Origin: Serratia proteamaculans_D
Lineage (GTDB): Bacteria > Pseudomonadota > Gammaproteobacteria > Enterobacterales > Enterobacteriaceae
Strand: one strand, 5' to 3'
Assembly: GCF_049959315.1 (NCBI RefSeq)
Contig: NZ_CP188201.1
DNA length: 64,000 nt
The position numbers were made by a program, and so were the translations under genes. Below are positions 8,695 to 17,106 of the stretch, one piece after another (position 1 is the first letter of the stretch; each line of letters starts with the position of its first letter). The notes beneath the pieces were generated by a model. The model ran no database searches. It was not told the origin of the DNA and saw nothing but the letters and a program-made list of their open reading frames with translations.

Positions 8695-9258
8695 ATGAGT
8701 GACAATGTAACTTTAATCGACCTGGCCGAAGCCTTTCCCGAGCTGCCGATCGACTTGAAATACGCCAGCGCCGACAACCTGACCGGTCGGGCGATTTATC
8801 TTGAGAGCCGCTGCCTGCTGCATCCCGACGCAGTGCAGGGACTACGGCGCTGTTTGCTGGCGGCGCGGCTGGCCGGTTTTTCCCTGCAGGTGTTCGATGC
8901 TTATCGGCCACAGCAGGCGCAGGCACTGCTGTGGCGGGCGTGTCCGGATCCGCAATATGTCACCAGCACGCTTACCGGCTCGCACCACAGCCGGGGCGTG
9001 GCGATCGACGTGACGCTGTTGGATGCCGCCGGTGTGGCACTGGATATGGGCACCACTTTTGATGAGATGAGCGAAAGATCTCACCCGTTTTACCCTGATT
9101 TCCCTCCGGAGGTGCAGCGCAACCGGCTACTGCTGAACGCAGTGATGGCCGCCGGAGGTTTTCGCGGTATCGCCAGCGAATGGTGGCATTTCGAACTGCC
9201 CAACGCTGGCGAGTATCCGCTGTTGGCCGATCGCTTCGGCTGTTTTTCTTACGATTAA
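8695..9258 (+). CDS. ddpX: D-alanyl-D-alanine dipeptidase DdpX
   Basis: Zinc dipeptidase of the VanX/DdpX family, hydrolysing D-Ala-D-Ala so that it can be used as carbon and nitrogen source. The 187-residue protein has the family zinc motif SHHSRGVAIDV (SxHxxGxAxD) and the catalytic Glu/ligand His segment EWWHFEL; the VFDAYRP motif is the substrate-binding Arg region. No signal peptide is seen, as in E. coli DdpX, so it should act in the cytoplasm on imported dipeptide. GGGA precedes the ATG by seven bases. The gene order X-A-B-C-D-F matches the E. coli operon. Confidence 0.93.
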   Translation: MSDNVTLIDLAEAFPELPIDLKYASADNLTGRAIYLESRCLLHPDAVQGLRRCLLAARLAGFSLQVFDAYRPQQAQALLWRACPDPQYVTSTLTGSHHSRGVAIDVTLLDAAGVALDMGTTFDEMSERSHPFYPDFPPEVQRNRLLLNAVMAAGGFRGIASEWWHFELPNAGEYPLLADRFGCFSYD

Positions 9259-9293
9259 AACAACACACATTCAACGCATCAGGAGCCTTATTT

Positions 9294-10844
9294 ATGAATC
9301 AGATCAAATACGCCGCTCTGGCGGCAGCAGTGACGTTGGGCCTGACGGTAATGGGTCAGGCACAGGCGGCGGTTCCCAAAGACATGCTGGTGATTGGCAA
9401 GGCGGCCGATCCGCAAACGCTGGATCCGGCGGTGACCATAGATAACAACGACTGGACGGTGACCTATCCGGCCTACCAGCGGCTGGTGCAGTACAAGACC
9501 GAGGGCGGTAAAGGCTCGACTCAGGTGGAAGGCGAACTGGCCGAGAGCTGGACGGCATCCGACGATCAGCTGGTGTGGACCTTTAAACTCAAACCCGGCA
9601 ACAAATTTGATGATGGTTCTGACGTTAATGCCGAGGCGGTGAAGTGGTCGTTTGAGCGCCTGATGAAGATTGGTCAGGGGCCTTCCGAAGCCTTTCCGAA
9701 AGATTTGCAGGTGACGGCGGTAGATCCGCTGACGGTGCGTTTTACCCTGAAAACGCCGTTTGCACCGTTCCTGTACACCCTGGCCAACGACGGGGCCGGT
9801 ATCGTTAACCCGGCTATCGCCAAGGCCAATCCGGCGGATGAAGGTAAAGCCTGGCTGGCGAACCACAGCGCCGGTTCCGGCCCGTACAAATTGGATCGTT
9901 GGCAAAAAGGCCAGCAGCTGGTGCTGGTGCCGAATCCGCACTACAGCGGCGCCAAACCGGCATTTAAGCGCGTAACGGTGAAAATCATCGGGGAAAGCGC
10001 GACCCGACGTCTGCAACTGACCCGCGGCGATCTGGATATTGCCGAATCCTTGCCGATCGACCAGCTGACGGCACTGAAGAGCGAAAACAAGGTAGCGGTC
10101 AATGAGTACCCGTCGCTGCGGGTGACCTATCTGTACCTCAACAACGGCAAAGCGCCGCTGGATCAGGTTGACCTGCGCCGCGCCATTTCTTACGCGGTGG
10201 ATTACCAGGGCATGGTGAAGGGCATTCTCGGTGGTAACGGCAAACAGATGCGTGGCCCGATCCCGGAGGGCATGTGGGGATACGACGCCAATGCGCAGCA
10301 ATACAGCCAGGATGCCGACAAGGCCAAGGCAGCGCTGGCGGCGGTGAAGGACAAACCGGCTTCGCTCAATTTCCTGTATTCGGTAAGCGACCCCAACTGG
10401 GAGGCGATAGCGCTGTCGGTACAGGCCAGCCTGGCGACGGTGGGCATTAACGTCAAACTGGAGAAACTGGCCAATGCCACCATGCGTGACCGTATCGGCC
10501 AGGGTAATTACGACATCGCCATCGGCAACTGGAGCCCGGACTTCGCCGACCCCTACATGTTCATGAACTACTGGTTCGAATCCGACAAGAAAGGACTGCC
10601 GGGCAACCGTTCGTTCTACAGCGATCCGCAGGTGGATGCGCTACTGAAGAAAGCGGTATCGGTGTCCGATCAGCAGGTGCGTACTGCCGATTACCAGGCG
10701 GCGCAGAAAATTGTCATCGACCAGGCGGCCTATGTTTATCTGTTCCAGAAAAACTATCAGGTGGCGATGAACAAAGAGGTGAAGGGCTTTGTATATAACC
10801 CGATGCTGGAGCAGGTGTTCAACGTTGGGCAGATGAGCAAGTAA
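9294..10844 (+). CDS. ddpA: D-Ala-D-Ala / peptide ABC transporter substrate-binding protein DdpA
   Basis: Periplasmic binding protein of the oligopeptide (SBP_bac_5) family, 516 residues. It starts with a signal peptide (KYAALAAAVTLGLTVMGQAQA), then the family landmarks DPQTLDPAVTIDN, ELAESWTASDDQLVWTFKLKPG, FDDGSDVNAEAVKWSFERL and SGPYKLDRWQKGQQLVLV. The ATG at 9294 has AGGAG eight bases upstream. It delivers D-Ala-D-Ala or related murein peptides to DdpBC. An 8-bp hairpin sits directly after its stop codon and before ddpB, as often found after binding-protein genes that need higher expression. Confidence 0.9.
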   Translation: MNQIKYAALAAAVTLGLTVMGQAQAAVPKDMLVIGKAADPQTLDPAVTIDNNDWTVTYPAYQRLVQYKTEGGKGSTQVEGELAESWTASDDQLVWTFKLKPGNKFDDGSDVNAEAVKWSFERLMKIGQGPSEAFPKDLQVTAVDPLTVRFTLKTPFAPFLYTLANDGAGIVNPAIAKANPADEGKAWLANHSAGSGPYKLDRWQKGQQLVLVPNPHYSGAKPAFKRVTVKIIGESATRRLQLTRGDLDIAESLPIDQLTALKSENKVAVNEYPSLRVTYLYLNNGKAPLDQVDLRRAISYAVDYQGMVKGILGGNGKQMRGPIPEGMWGYDANAQQYSQDADKAKAALAAVKDKPASLNFLYSVSDPNWEAIALSVQASLATVGINVKLEKLANATMRDRIGQGNYDIAIGNWSPDFADPYMFMNYWFESDKKGLPGNRSFYSDPQVDALLKKAVSVSDQQVRTADYQAAQKIVIDQAAYVYLFQKNYQVAMNKEVKGFVYNPMLEQVFNVGQMSK

Positions 10845-10852
10845 TCTTCTTC

Positions 10853-10872
10853 GGGCAGCCCTTTGGCTGCCC
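10853..10872 (+). promoter_or_regulatory. Intercistronic hairpin between ddpA and ddpB
   Basis: Perfect inverted repeat GGGCAGCC-CTTT-GGCTGCCC without a following T run. Its position after the binding-protein gene suggests a 3' mRNA-stabilising or attenuating structure rather than a full terminator, giving more DdpA than membrane components. Confidence 0.6.
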
Positions 10873-10892
10873 CTGCACCATGGGAAATCGTT

Positions 10893-11909
10893 ATGAACGT
10901 TTGGAGCCTTATCCGTCAGCGTTGCTGGGGGTTGGTGCTGGTGATGTTCGGAGTGTGCGTTATCACCTTTACCATTTCTCACCTGATCCCCGGCGATCCG
11001 GCGCGGTTGCTGGCCGGTGACCGCGCCAGCGAAGAAATTGTCCAGCATATTCGCCAGCAACTGGGGCTGGATCAGCCGTTATATGTGCAATTTGGCCGCT
11101 ACGTGCTGGATCTGCTGCATGGCGATCTGGGAACTTCCATTCGCACCGGGCGACCGGTACTGGAAGATCTGCGCGCCTTCTTTCCCGCCACGCTGGAGCT
11201 GGCTTTTTGCGCTTTGCTGTTGGCAATAGCGCTGGGTGTGCCGCTCGGCGTGGTGTCGGCGGTTTATCGCAACAAATGGCCCGACCATCTGGTGCGGTTA
11301 CTGTCGGTAACCGGTATCTCCACCCCGGCATTCTGGCTGGGGCTGGGGGTGATTATCCTTTTTTACGGCCAACTCAATCTGTTGCCCGGTGGCGGCAGGC
11401 TGGACGACTGGCTGGATCCACCGACCCATATCACCGGCTTCTACCTGCTCGATTCCCTGTTGACCGGCAACGGCGAAGCCTTCTGGAACAGCCTGCAGCA
11501 CCTGATTTTGCCGGCGCTGACCCTGGCTTTTGTTCACCTTGGGGTAGTGGCGCGGCAAATTCGATCGGCGATGCTGGAACAGTTGGGGGAAGACTACATC
11601 CGCACTGCGCGCGCCAACGGCCTATCGCATTGGCGAGTGGTGCTTGGGCATGCGCTGCCCAATGCCCTGATCCCGTCGGTGACGGTGTTGGGGTTGGCGC
11701 TGGGGGATTTACTGTATGGCGCGGTACTGACCGAAACGGTATTCGCCTGGCCGGGCATGGGTGCCTATGTGGTGGACTCCATTCAGGCGCTGGACTTCCC
11801 GGCGGTTATGGGGTTTGCCGTGGTGGTGTCCTTCGCCTACGTCATGGTTAATTTGATCGTCGATCTGCTTTATCTGTGGATCGACCCGCGAATGGGGCGC
11901 GAGGGATAA
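10893..11909 (+). CDS. ddpB: Peptide ABC transporter permease DdpB
   Basis: Inner-membrane permease of 338 residues, DppB/OppB family. The N-terminal IRQRCWGLVLVMFGVCVITFTISHLIPGDPA segment is typical, with the proline-rich HLIPGDP motif. The EAA loop that contacts the ATPase is at EDYIRTARANGLSHWRVVLGHALPNALIP. About six hydrophobic segments follow. It ends at 11909 where its TAA shares one base with the ATG of ddpC, indicating translational coupling. It pairs with DdpC to form the channel. Confidence 0.9.
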   Translation: MNVWSLIRQRCWGLVLVMFGVCVITFTISHLIPGDPARLLAGDRASEEIVQHIRQQLGLDQPLYVQFGRYVLDLLHGDLGTSIRTGRPVLEDLRAFFPATLELAFCALLLAIALGVPLGVVSAVYRNKWPDHLVRLLSVTGISTPAFWLGLGVIILFYGQLNLLPGGGRLDDWLDPPTHITGFYLLDSLLTGNGEAFWNSLQHLILPALTLAFVHLGVVARQIRSAMLEQLGEDYIRTARANGLSHWRVVLGHALPNALIPSVTVLGLALGDLLYGAVLTETVFAWPGMGAYVVDSIQALDFPAVMGFAVVVSFAYVMVNLIVDLLYLWIDPRMGREG

Positions 11910-12802
11910 TGACAATGACTCAAATCGAACAACCGCCGGCGGCGCAACCGACCTTGCGCTTTGTCAGCCTGCGCCGTGCCTGGTACCGGGTGCGGCGTAG
12001 TCCGCTGACGCTGCTGGGTGCTGCCATCATGATTGCCGTACTGTTTCTGATGCTGTTCTCGCCGTGGCTGGTCCCGCACAACCCGGATGCCATTGACCTT
12101 ACCGCACGCCTGCTGCCGCCTTCGGCAGAACACTGGTTCGGTACCGATGAAGTAGGCCGTGATTTGTTCAGTCGGGTACTGGTCGGTAGCCGTCAGTCGG
12201 TGGCCGCCGGGCTGGCGGTAGTGGTGCTGGCAGGGGGCATTGGCTCGCTGCTGGGCTGTTTCTCCGGCGTGATGGGCGGCACGGTGGATGCGCTGATTAT
12301 GCGCTGCATGGACATTATGCTGTCGGTGCCCTCGCTGGTGCTGACCATGGCGCTGGCGGCGGCGCTTGGGCCCAGCCTGTTCAATGCCATGTTGGCTATC
12401 GCGGTGGTGCGCATTCCTTTTTATGTGCGGCTGGCGCGAGGCCAAACCTTGACGCTGCGCCACCAGGCCTACATGCAGGCAGCACGTACCTTTGGCGCTT
12501 CCCGCTGGCATCTGATCGGTTGGCATGTGCTGCGTAACGTGATGCCACCGTTGGTGGTGCAGGCGTCGCTGGATATTGGCACCGCGATCCTGATGGCGGC
12601 CACGCTGGGCTTTATCGGCCTGGGTGCCCAGCAGCCGACCGCCGAGTGGGGGGCGATGGTGGCCAACGGCCGTAACTATGTGCTCGACCAGTGGTGGTAT
12701 TCGGCCTTTCCCGGTACGGCGATCCTGATCACCGCCACCGGCTTCAACCTGTTCGGCGACGGTCTGCGCGACCTGCTGGATCCTAAAACCCGGGGGCGCT
12801 GA
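11909..12802 (+). CDS. ddpC: Peptide ABC transporter permease DdpC
   Basis: Inner-membrane permease of 297 residues, DppC/OppC family. It has the N-terminal RAWYRVRRSPLTLLGAAIM segment, the FGTDEVGRDLFSRVLVGSRQS signature that distinguishes the C-type permease, and the EAA loop AYMQAARTFGASRWHLIGWHVLRNVMPP. The first ATG (11909) is within the stop of ddpB and is preceded by GAGG; an ATG six bases later is an alternative. Its own stop overlaps the ATG of ddpD by one base. Confidence 0.9.
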   Translation: MTMTQIEQPPAAQPTLRFVSLRRAWYRVRRSPLTLLGAAIMIAVLFLMLFSPWLVPHNPDAIDLTARLLPPSAEHWFGTDEVGRDLFSRVLVGSRQSVAAGLAVVVLAGGIGSLLGCFSGVMGGTVDALIMRCMDIMLSVPSLVLTMALAAALGPSLFNAMLAIAVVRIPFYVRLARGQTLTLRHQAYMQAARTFGASRWHLIGWHVLRNVMPPLVVQASLDIGTAILMAATLGFIGLGAQQPTAEWGAMVANGRNYVLDQWWYSAFPGTAILITATGFNLFGDGLRDLLDPKTRGR

Positions 12803-13806
12803 TGAGTGAAGCTACCGTTTTATCTATCGAAGAGCTGCAACTGGAATTTCCAGTCTACGGCGGCAGCGTCAAGGCCCTTAACCGCGTTTCGCTGCAGGTT
12901 AAGGCCGGTGAGATTGTCGGTGTGGTGGGTGAGTCCGGTTCCGGCAAGTCGGTGACGGCGATGATGACCCTGCGGCTGCTGGCGGAGGACGGCTACAGCG
13001 TGACCGGCGGTGCGTTGCAGATGCTGGGTACCGATGTCCTCAAGGCCAGTGAGCGGCAAATGCGTCAATTGCGTGGTGCGCGGGTATCGATGATTTTCCA
13101 GGAACCGATGAGCGCACTGAATCCGACGCGCAAGATTGGTCGCCAGATGTGTGAAGTGATCCGCCTGCATCAGCGGCTCTCGGCTCGGGCGGCGCGTGAC
13201 AAGGCGATCCAACTGCTGCGGGAGATGCAAATTGCCGATGCGGAGCGGGTGATGGAGCGTTATCCGTTCGAGCTGTCAGGCGGTATGCGCCAGCGGGTGT
13301 TGATCGCCATGGCGTTTTCCTGCGAGCCGGAGCTGATTATCGCCGATGAACCGACCACCGCGCTGGACGTTACGGTACAGCGCCAGGTGCTGAGATTGTT
13401 GCAACAAAAAGCCCGAGCCAGCGGCACGGCGGTGCTGTTTATCACCCATGATATGGCGGTTGTCTCGCAGCTTTGCGACCGGGTGTATGTGATGTATGCC
13501 GGGCACGTGATTGAAAGTGGTACGACAGAGCGGGTGATCGAACACCCAAGCCACCCGTATTCCATTGGGCTGTTGCTGGCGGCACCGGAACGCGCCGCGC
13601 CTCGCAGTCTGCTGCAGGCCATTCCCGGCACGGTGCCCAATCTGAGTGCGCTGCCGCCGGGCTGCGCCTTCAGCAACCGTTGCAGCCACGCCGACGGCCA
13701 GTGCCGTCAAACACCGCCGCTAATGCCCTTAGCCGCAGAACCGGCCCAGCGGGTGGCCTGCTGGCATCCGCAATCTATTGATTTGGAGGTGCGAATTGAA
13801 CCTTGA
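12802..13806 (+). CDS. ddpD: Peptide ABC transporter ATP-binding protein DdpD
   Basis: Cytoplasmic ATPase of 334 residues, DppD/OppD family. Walker A is GESGSGKS, the Q-loop MIFQEPMSALNP, the signature LSGGMRQR, Walker B LIIADEPTTALD and the switch His in FITHDMAV. The C-terminal extension with the Cys cluster (PPGCAFSNRCSHADGQCRQTPP ... VACWHP) is the oligopeptide-transporter-type iron-sulfur-like motif seen in DppD and OppD. It works as a heterodimer with DdpF. The following gene starts inside its last codons. Confidence 0.92.
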   Translation: MSEATVLSIEELQLEFPVYGGSVKALNRVSLQVKAGEIVGVVGESGSGKSVTAMMTLRLLAEDGYSVTGGALQMLGTDVLKASERQMRQLRGARVSMIFQEPMSALNPTRKIGRQMCEVIRLHQRLSARAARDKAIQLLREMQIADAERVMERYPFELSGGMRQRVLIAMAFSCEPELIIADEPTTALDVTVQRQVLRLLQQKARASGTAVLFITHDMAVVSQLCDRVYVMYAGHVIESGTTERVIEHPSHPYSIGLLLAAPERAAPRSLLQAIPGTVPNLSALPPGCAFSNRCSHADGQCRQTPPLMPLAAEPAQRVACWHPQSIDLEVRIEP

Positions 13807-14743
13807 AGCGCTGCTGGAATTGCGCGACGTGCGGCTACGCTTTCCTGCCAGCTATAACTGGCGTGGCAAGCCGCGTGAATACGTCCATGCGCTCAACGGG
13901 TTGGATCTCAATATCATGCGCGGGGAGACCCTGGGTATCGTTGGCGAATCCGGCTGCGGCAAGAGTACGCTGGCACAGTTGCTGATGGGCTTGTTGAAAC
14001 CGAATAGCGGTGAGTTGCTGCGCGCACGCAACGATGGCTCCTGGTTTGGCAGCGGTATGCAGATGGTGTTTCAGGATCCTCAGTCGTCGCTCGATCCCCG
14101 TCTGCCGGTGTGGCGCATTATCACCGAGCCGGTGTATGTGCAGCAGCATACCAGCGTGGCGCAGCGGCGGGCACAGGCGGCAGAACTGGCGCAACAGGTC
14201 GGGCTGCGGCCGGAGGCGATTGACCGCTTGCCACATGAGTTTTCCGGCGGACAGCGCCAGCGCATCTCCATTGCTCGTGCGCTTTCTTCACAACCGGATA
14301 TCATCGTGCTCGATGAACCCACTTCGGCGCTGGACATCTCGGTACAGGCGCAGATCCTCAACCTGCTGGTGGAACTGCAGCGCCAGCGCAACCTGACTTA
14401 CGTCCTGATCTCACATAATGTTTCTGTGGTTCAGCACATGAGCGATCGGGTGGCGGTGATGTATCTGGGGCAAATTGTGGAACTGGGGCCGACCGCGCAG
14501 ATACTGCGCCAGCCGCAGCACCCTTATACCCGGTTGCTGCTGGACTCGGTACCTCGCGCAGGTCGCTCATTGACCGACAGCACGATTGAAGACCGCAAGG
14601 GCGAACTGCCGGGCAACCGCCAGTTACCGCAGGGCTGCTTTTTTCGCGAGCGTTGCCCTTATGCCGGAGAAGGCTGCCAACTGCCGCAAACGCTGCGGGT
14701 GAATCTGGGGGGCACGGCGGTGCGCTGTCATAAAGTGGCGTGA
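13796..14743 (+). CDS. ddpF: Peptide ABC transporter ATP-binding protein DdpF
   Basis: Second ATPase of the importer, about 315 residues, DppF/OppF family. Walker A GESGCGKS, Q-loop MVFQDPQSSLDP, signature FSGGQRQR, Walker B IIVLDEPTSALD, and the C-terminal Cys cluster (GCFFRERCPYAGEGCQ) are present. The start is placed at TTG 13796 because GGAGG lies exactly six bases upstream (13785-13789); this gives an 11-bp overlap with ddpD. No ATG is available near. It ends the ddp operon. Confidence 0.9.
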   Translation: MNLEALLELRDVRLRFPASYNWRGKPREYVHALNGLDLNIMRGETLGIVGESGCGKSTLAQLLMGLLKPNSGELLRARNDGSWFGSGMQMVFQDPQSSLDPRLPVWRIITEPVYVQQHTSVAQRRAQAAELAQQVGLRPEAIDRLPHEFSGGQRQRISIARALSSQPDIIVLDEPTSALDISVQAQILNLLVELQRQRNLTYVLISHNVSVVQHMSDRVAVMYLGQIVELGPTAQILRQPQHPYTRLLLDSVPRAGRSLTDSTIEDRKGELPGNRQLPQGCFFRERCPYAGEGCQLPQTLRVNLGGTAVRCHKVA

Positions 14744-14755
14744 CGGCCACGTTGC

Positions 14756-14902
14756 TCAGCGGATAATACCGCGCGTCGAACGTGCAAAAAAATCGTGGAA
14801 CAGGCTCAGCAGCGGGTATTCCACTTGCAGGTGAATAATTTCCTGGCGGGCGTATTTTCTACTACGGTTACGACCGCCAATGGATTCCACTTGCAGATAT
14901 TG
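14756..14902 (-). pseudogene. Fragment of an unrecognised coding sequence
   Basis: A 48-codon open stretch on the minus strand without a start codon, opening right after a TAG. It reads through HLQVEYPLLSLFHDFFARS and ends RGIIR-stop. The internal match between LQVESIGG and LQVEYPLL, high GC and clean codon use suggest a real 3' end of a gene whose 5' part was lost when AT-rich DNA was inserted at about 14905. I do not recognise the family. The abrupt drop in GC at the break supports a junction. Confidence 0.35.
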
Positions 14903-14931
14903 CTAACTACCATTGGATAAGTATTAATACT

Positions 14932-15159
14932 TTAATGTAAAGATTTCCTGACTTTTTTGTTTCCTGCATGCCAATGATAGATATTAATCAAGGTAGAGAT
15001 AAACGATCTAATTCCAAGGAAGGTAGAAATTATAATTAGAAATTGTATGTAATTAAACTGACCAGGAGTAATGGTGATTTCAGATGAATTAATTAGGAGT
15101 ATGGTAAGGATGCCACTAACACCTGATAATATAGCGCCTTTAATACTGTATGCCGACAT
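14932..15159 (-). CDS. Small two-segment membrane protein, unknown
   Basis: A 75-residue product with two hydrophobic stretches (GAILSGVSGILTILLI and FNYIQFLIIISTFLGIRSFI) and a basic tail (HWHAGNKKVRKSLH). The ATG has AGGA eight bases upstream. Base composition is AT-rich, unlike the ddp genes next to it. It shares a low-GC island with a broken bacteriocin exporter and a CPBP protease, so an immunity-type small membrane protein is possible, but there is no family match I can name. Confidence 0.45.
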   Translation of the reverse strand: MSAYSIKGAILSGVSGILTILLINSSEITITPGQFNYIQFLIIISTFLGIRSFISTLINIYHWHAGNKKVRKSLH

Positions 15160-15196
15160 GGAATAGATCCTGCAAATAAATTAACCCGAAACTCAT

Positions 15197-15237
15197 GATA
15201 TCCCAAATGTCTCTGTCAGAACAATGTTTGGGATATC
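15197..15237. repeat. Inverted repeat in low-GC island
   Basis: Arms GATATCCCAAA (15197-15207) and TTTGGGATATC (15227-15237), an 11-bp perfect stem with a 19-base loop. There is no T run on either side. Could be a terminator or the end of a decayed mobile element. Confidence 0.45.
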
Positions 15238-15392
15238 GATTTTGAACTCAATGGTTCAATGTGTTCAGTTAAAGCAATAATTCATATTGACACAAATGGT
15301 CAAGTGAGGTGGTCTGTGTTTCGCTAGGAAGCGTTTGATAATCAGAAAATGAAACGGCGCAGTCGGGCGCTACTGCTACCCGGGATCACAAA

Positions 15393-15677
15393 ATGATCGC
15401 TTGTGTCATGCAGGACGACAAGTTGTTCTCCGGCTCCATCCGGGAAAATATTTGTGGCTTTACGCACGACGTGGATGAAGACTGGATGCAGGGGTGTACT
15501 CGGGCCATTTACAAAAAGCCTGGGCTCCTGTTCATGGATGAAGCGACCAGTGCGCTGGACAAGGAGAGTGAAGATATAGTGAATCAGGCGATCAAAGGAC
15601 TCAGCATTACGCGGGTCATTATTGCGCACCGTGAGACTACGATAGCATCGGTAGACCGCGTGATTTATTTGGATTGA
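15393..15677 (+). pseudogene. Remnant of a colicin V-type (CvaB-like) ABC exporter
   Basis: The reading frame is the C-terminal ATPase part of a peptidase-type bacteriocin/RTX exporter. Q-loop region MIACVMQDDKLFSGSIRENICGF, then DEDWMQGCTRA runs directly into IYKKPGLLFMDEATSALDKESE (Walker B, D-loop) and RVIIAHRETTIASVDRVIYLD (switch His). The normal 40-50 residues between these, including the LSGGQ signature, are missing by an in-frame deletion, and the Walker A, membrane and C39 peptidase parts are absent upstream. It cannot be a working ATPase. It signals that a microcin/bacteriocin export locus once stood here; the CPBP gene follows directly. Confidence 0.75.
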
Positions 15678-15694
15678 AATGGGGCAGGATGATA

Positions 15695-16354
15695 ATGAAT
15701 AACGGATCGAGAAAAAATTCGAAACTGGCCTTTGCCTGTTTCTCCATGTTTTTACTTATGGTTGGATTAACTTTTTACCCTATGATAGTCCCGGATAAGG
15801 TTGCGCTCTTAGAGTCTGGACTCTTACTACCCATCCTATACATTATCGAGTTTTTAATTATTACGCCACTGTATCTAATTTACTTTAGAAACCTAGACGA
15901 CATGGGGGCGGGGTATTTTAGTTTTCGCCAGTTTTTTGTGTTTATTTTACTTATCCTGCTTGTTCAACTCGCGGGAGCCTATATTCTGGATATCAGGAAA
16001 GCAGAAAACTGGATGATGGAGCAAGAGTCCGTTAAAGGGGGGTTGTTTTGGCTGAATTTTTTACTGTTAGTGTTCATCGTTCCTATCTATGAGGAACTGG
16101 TGTTCAGAGGGTGTTTGCTTACAGCACTTCTCACATTTAGTAGAGGAAATATTTATATAGCATCGTTGGTTACCTCTGTCCTGTTTGCTATGTTGCATAC
16201 ACAATACATTGATATCAGATCGCTAATTATCCTTTTTATTGTTTCAATTGTATTAATTTCCGCAAGAATAATGTCAAGAGGAGTGGTGATGCCAATATTG
16301 CTACACATGATAATGAATGGTTTTGTTATGGGGTTGGCTTATTATTTCATGTGA
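15695..16354 (+). CDS. CPBP family intramembrane glutamic endopeptidase
   Basis: A membrane protease-like protein of about 219 residues with six or seven hydrophobic segments. The CPBP (CAAX protease and bacteriocin-processing) motifs are present: EELVFRG (EExxxR), FAMLHTQ (FxxxH) and HMIMN near the C-terminus. Such proteins occur beside bacteriocin clusters as self-immunity or maturation factors. The ATG at 15695 has AGGA seven bases upstream; an ATG at 15689 is possible. It starts 17 bp after the exporter remnant and has the same low GC, so both probably arrived together. It looks intact although its partner is broken. Confidence 0.8.
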   Translation: MNNGSRKNSKLAFACFSMFLLMVGLTFYPMIVPDKVALLESGLLLPILYIIEFLIITPLYLIYFRNLDDMGAGYFSFRQFFVFILLILLVQLAGAYILDIRKAENWMMEQESVKGGLFWLNFLLLVFIVPIYEELVFRGCLLTALLTFSRGNIYIASLVTSVLFAMLHTQYIDIRSLIILFIVSIVLISARIMSRGVVMPILLHMIMNGFVMGLAYYFM

Positions 16355-16541
16355 GGGCCGTCGTGATTTATTATTGAGGGCGGTATGTCCATTGTTATCT
16401 ATTTAATAGACCTAAATATATATTTTCGCTTCACTGGGTGCTTAGTGACTCCTGTCAATCAAAAGGATGGTCTGTTAAACCGAGGGAGAGGGAAGATCAG
16501 CGGCAGGCAAAACGCGTCACATTTTGCCTGTCCATTCTGGC

Positions 16542-16823
16542 TCAGGGCAGTGGCCAGTCGGTGGGGGTGTTGCTGACTACTTCGACATACATATCCCAGG
16601 CGTGTGACCAGAACTGCGTAAAACCTTCCTGGCTGAAACTGATGCCCATCAGACCCATGACGAACCAGCAGGTGGTGAACAGCCCCAGACTGCTGAACAT
16701 AAAGGCCATGCCGTTGCGGCTGGTCTTACGGCAAACGACGTTTAGCTGGCTGGACATAAACATCATAACGGCGCTCAGTAACTCCCAGCGCATCATGATA
16801 AAACCTGTGGCAATGGCACTCAT
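16542..16823 (-). CDS. yjcB: YjcB-family small inner-membrane protein
   Basis: A 93-residue protein of unknown function that follows E. coli YjcB closely: MMRWELLSAVMMFMSSQLNV, then GLFTTCWFVMGLMGI, and an NTPTDWP end matching the NQTPPQWP end of YjcB. Two or three hydrophobic segments. AGGA lies nine bases before the ATG. A perfect CRP-type site (16885-16900) lies about 62-77 bp upstream of its start, so cAMP-CRP control is likely. It is divergent from the PBP2 paralogue. Confidence 0.82.
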   Translation of the reverse strand: MSAIATGFIMMRWELLSAVMMFMSSQLNVVCRKTSRNGMAFMFSSLGLFTTCWFVMGLMGISFSQEGFTQFWSHAWDMYVEVVSNTPTDWPLP

Positions 16824-16884
16824 CGAACATGGTCCTTGGAAAAAGCCGCAACCGGCGGGGGCTGGGCGGGCAAAAATGAATTAG

Positions 16885-16900
16885 TGTGATCTGCGTCACA
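16885..16900. promoter_or_regulatory. CRP (cAMP receptor protein) binding site
   Basis: TGTGATCTGCGTCACA matches the consensus TGTGA-N6-TCACA exactly. It lies between divergent yjcB (start 16823) and the PBP2 paralogue (start 17107), nearer to yjcB. Confidence 0.7.
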
Positions 16901-17106
16901 TTGTAGCACCGGCATAAATCACGGCTCAATCCCTGAGCGGCAGAAAAATCGGCATTTGGTAACATTCCAACATGCTGAAACATTTATGCCATTTCATTAG
17001 CAACCTTTTCATGGGGCGCCTTTGCCAATAACGCTATGCTTGCCGACTTTTCACGACCCTGATTTATCTTGGGAAATTGTGACGTCTGACAGGTAACTCG
17101 CCACGC

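Noticed and set aside
9288..10301. Long open frame of 337 codons antisense to ddpA
   Set aside because: Composition is His/Arg/Gln-rich, as expected for the complement of a GC-rich gene, and ddpA is unambiguous.
15342..15629. Minus-strand frame of 95 codons opposite the exporter remnant
   Set aside because: The opposite strand carries clear ABC exporter motifs, so this is a shadow.
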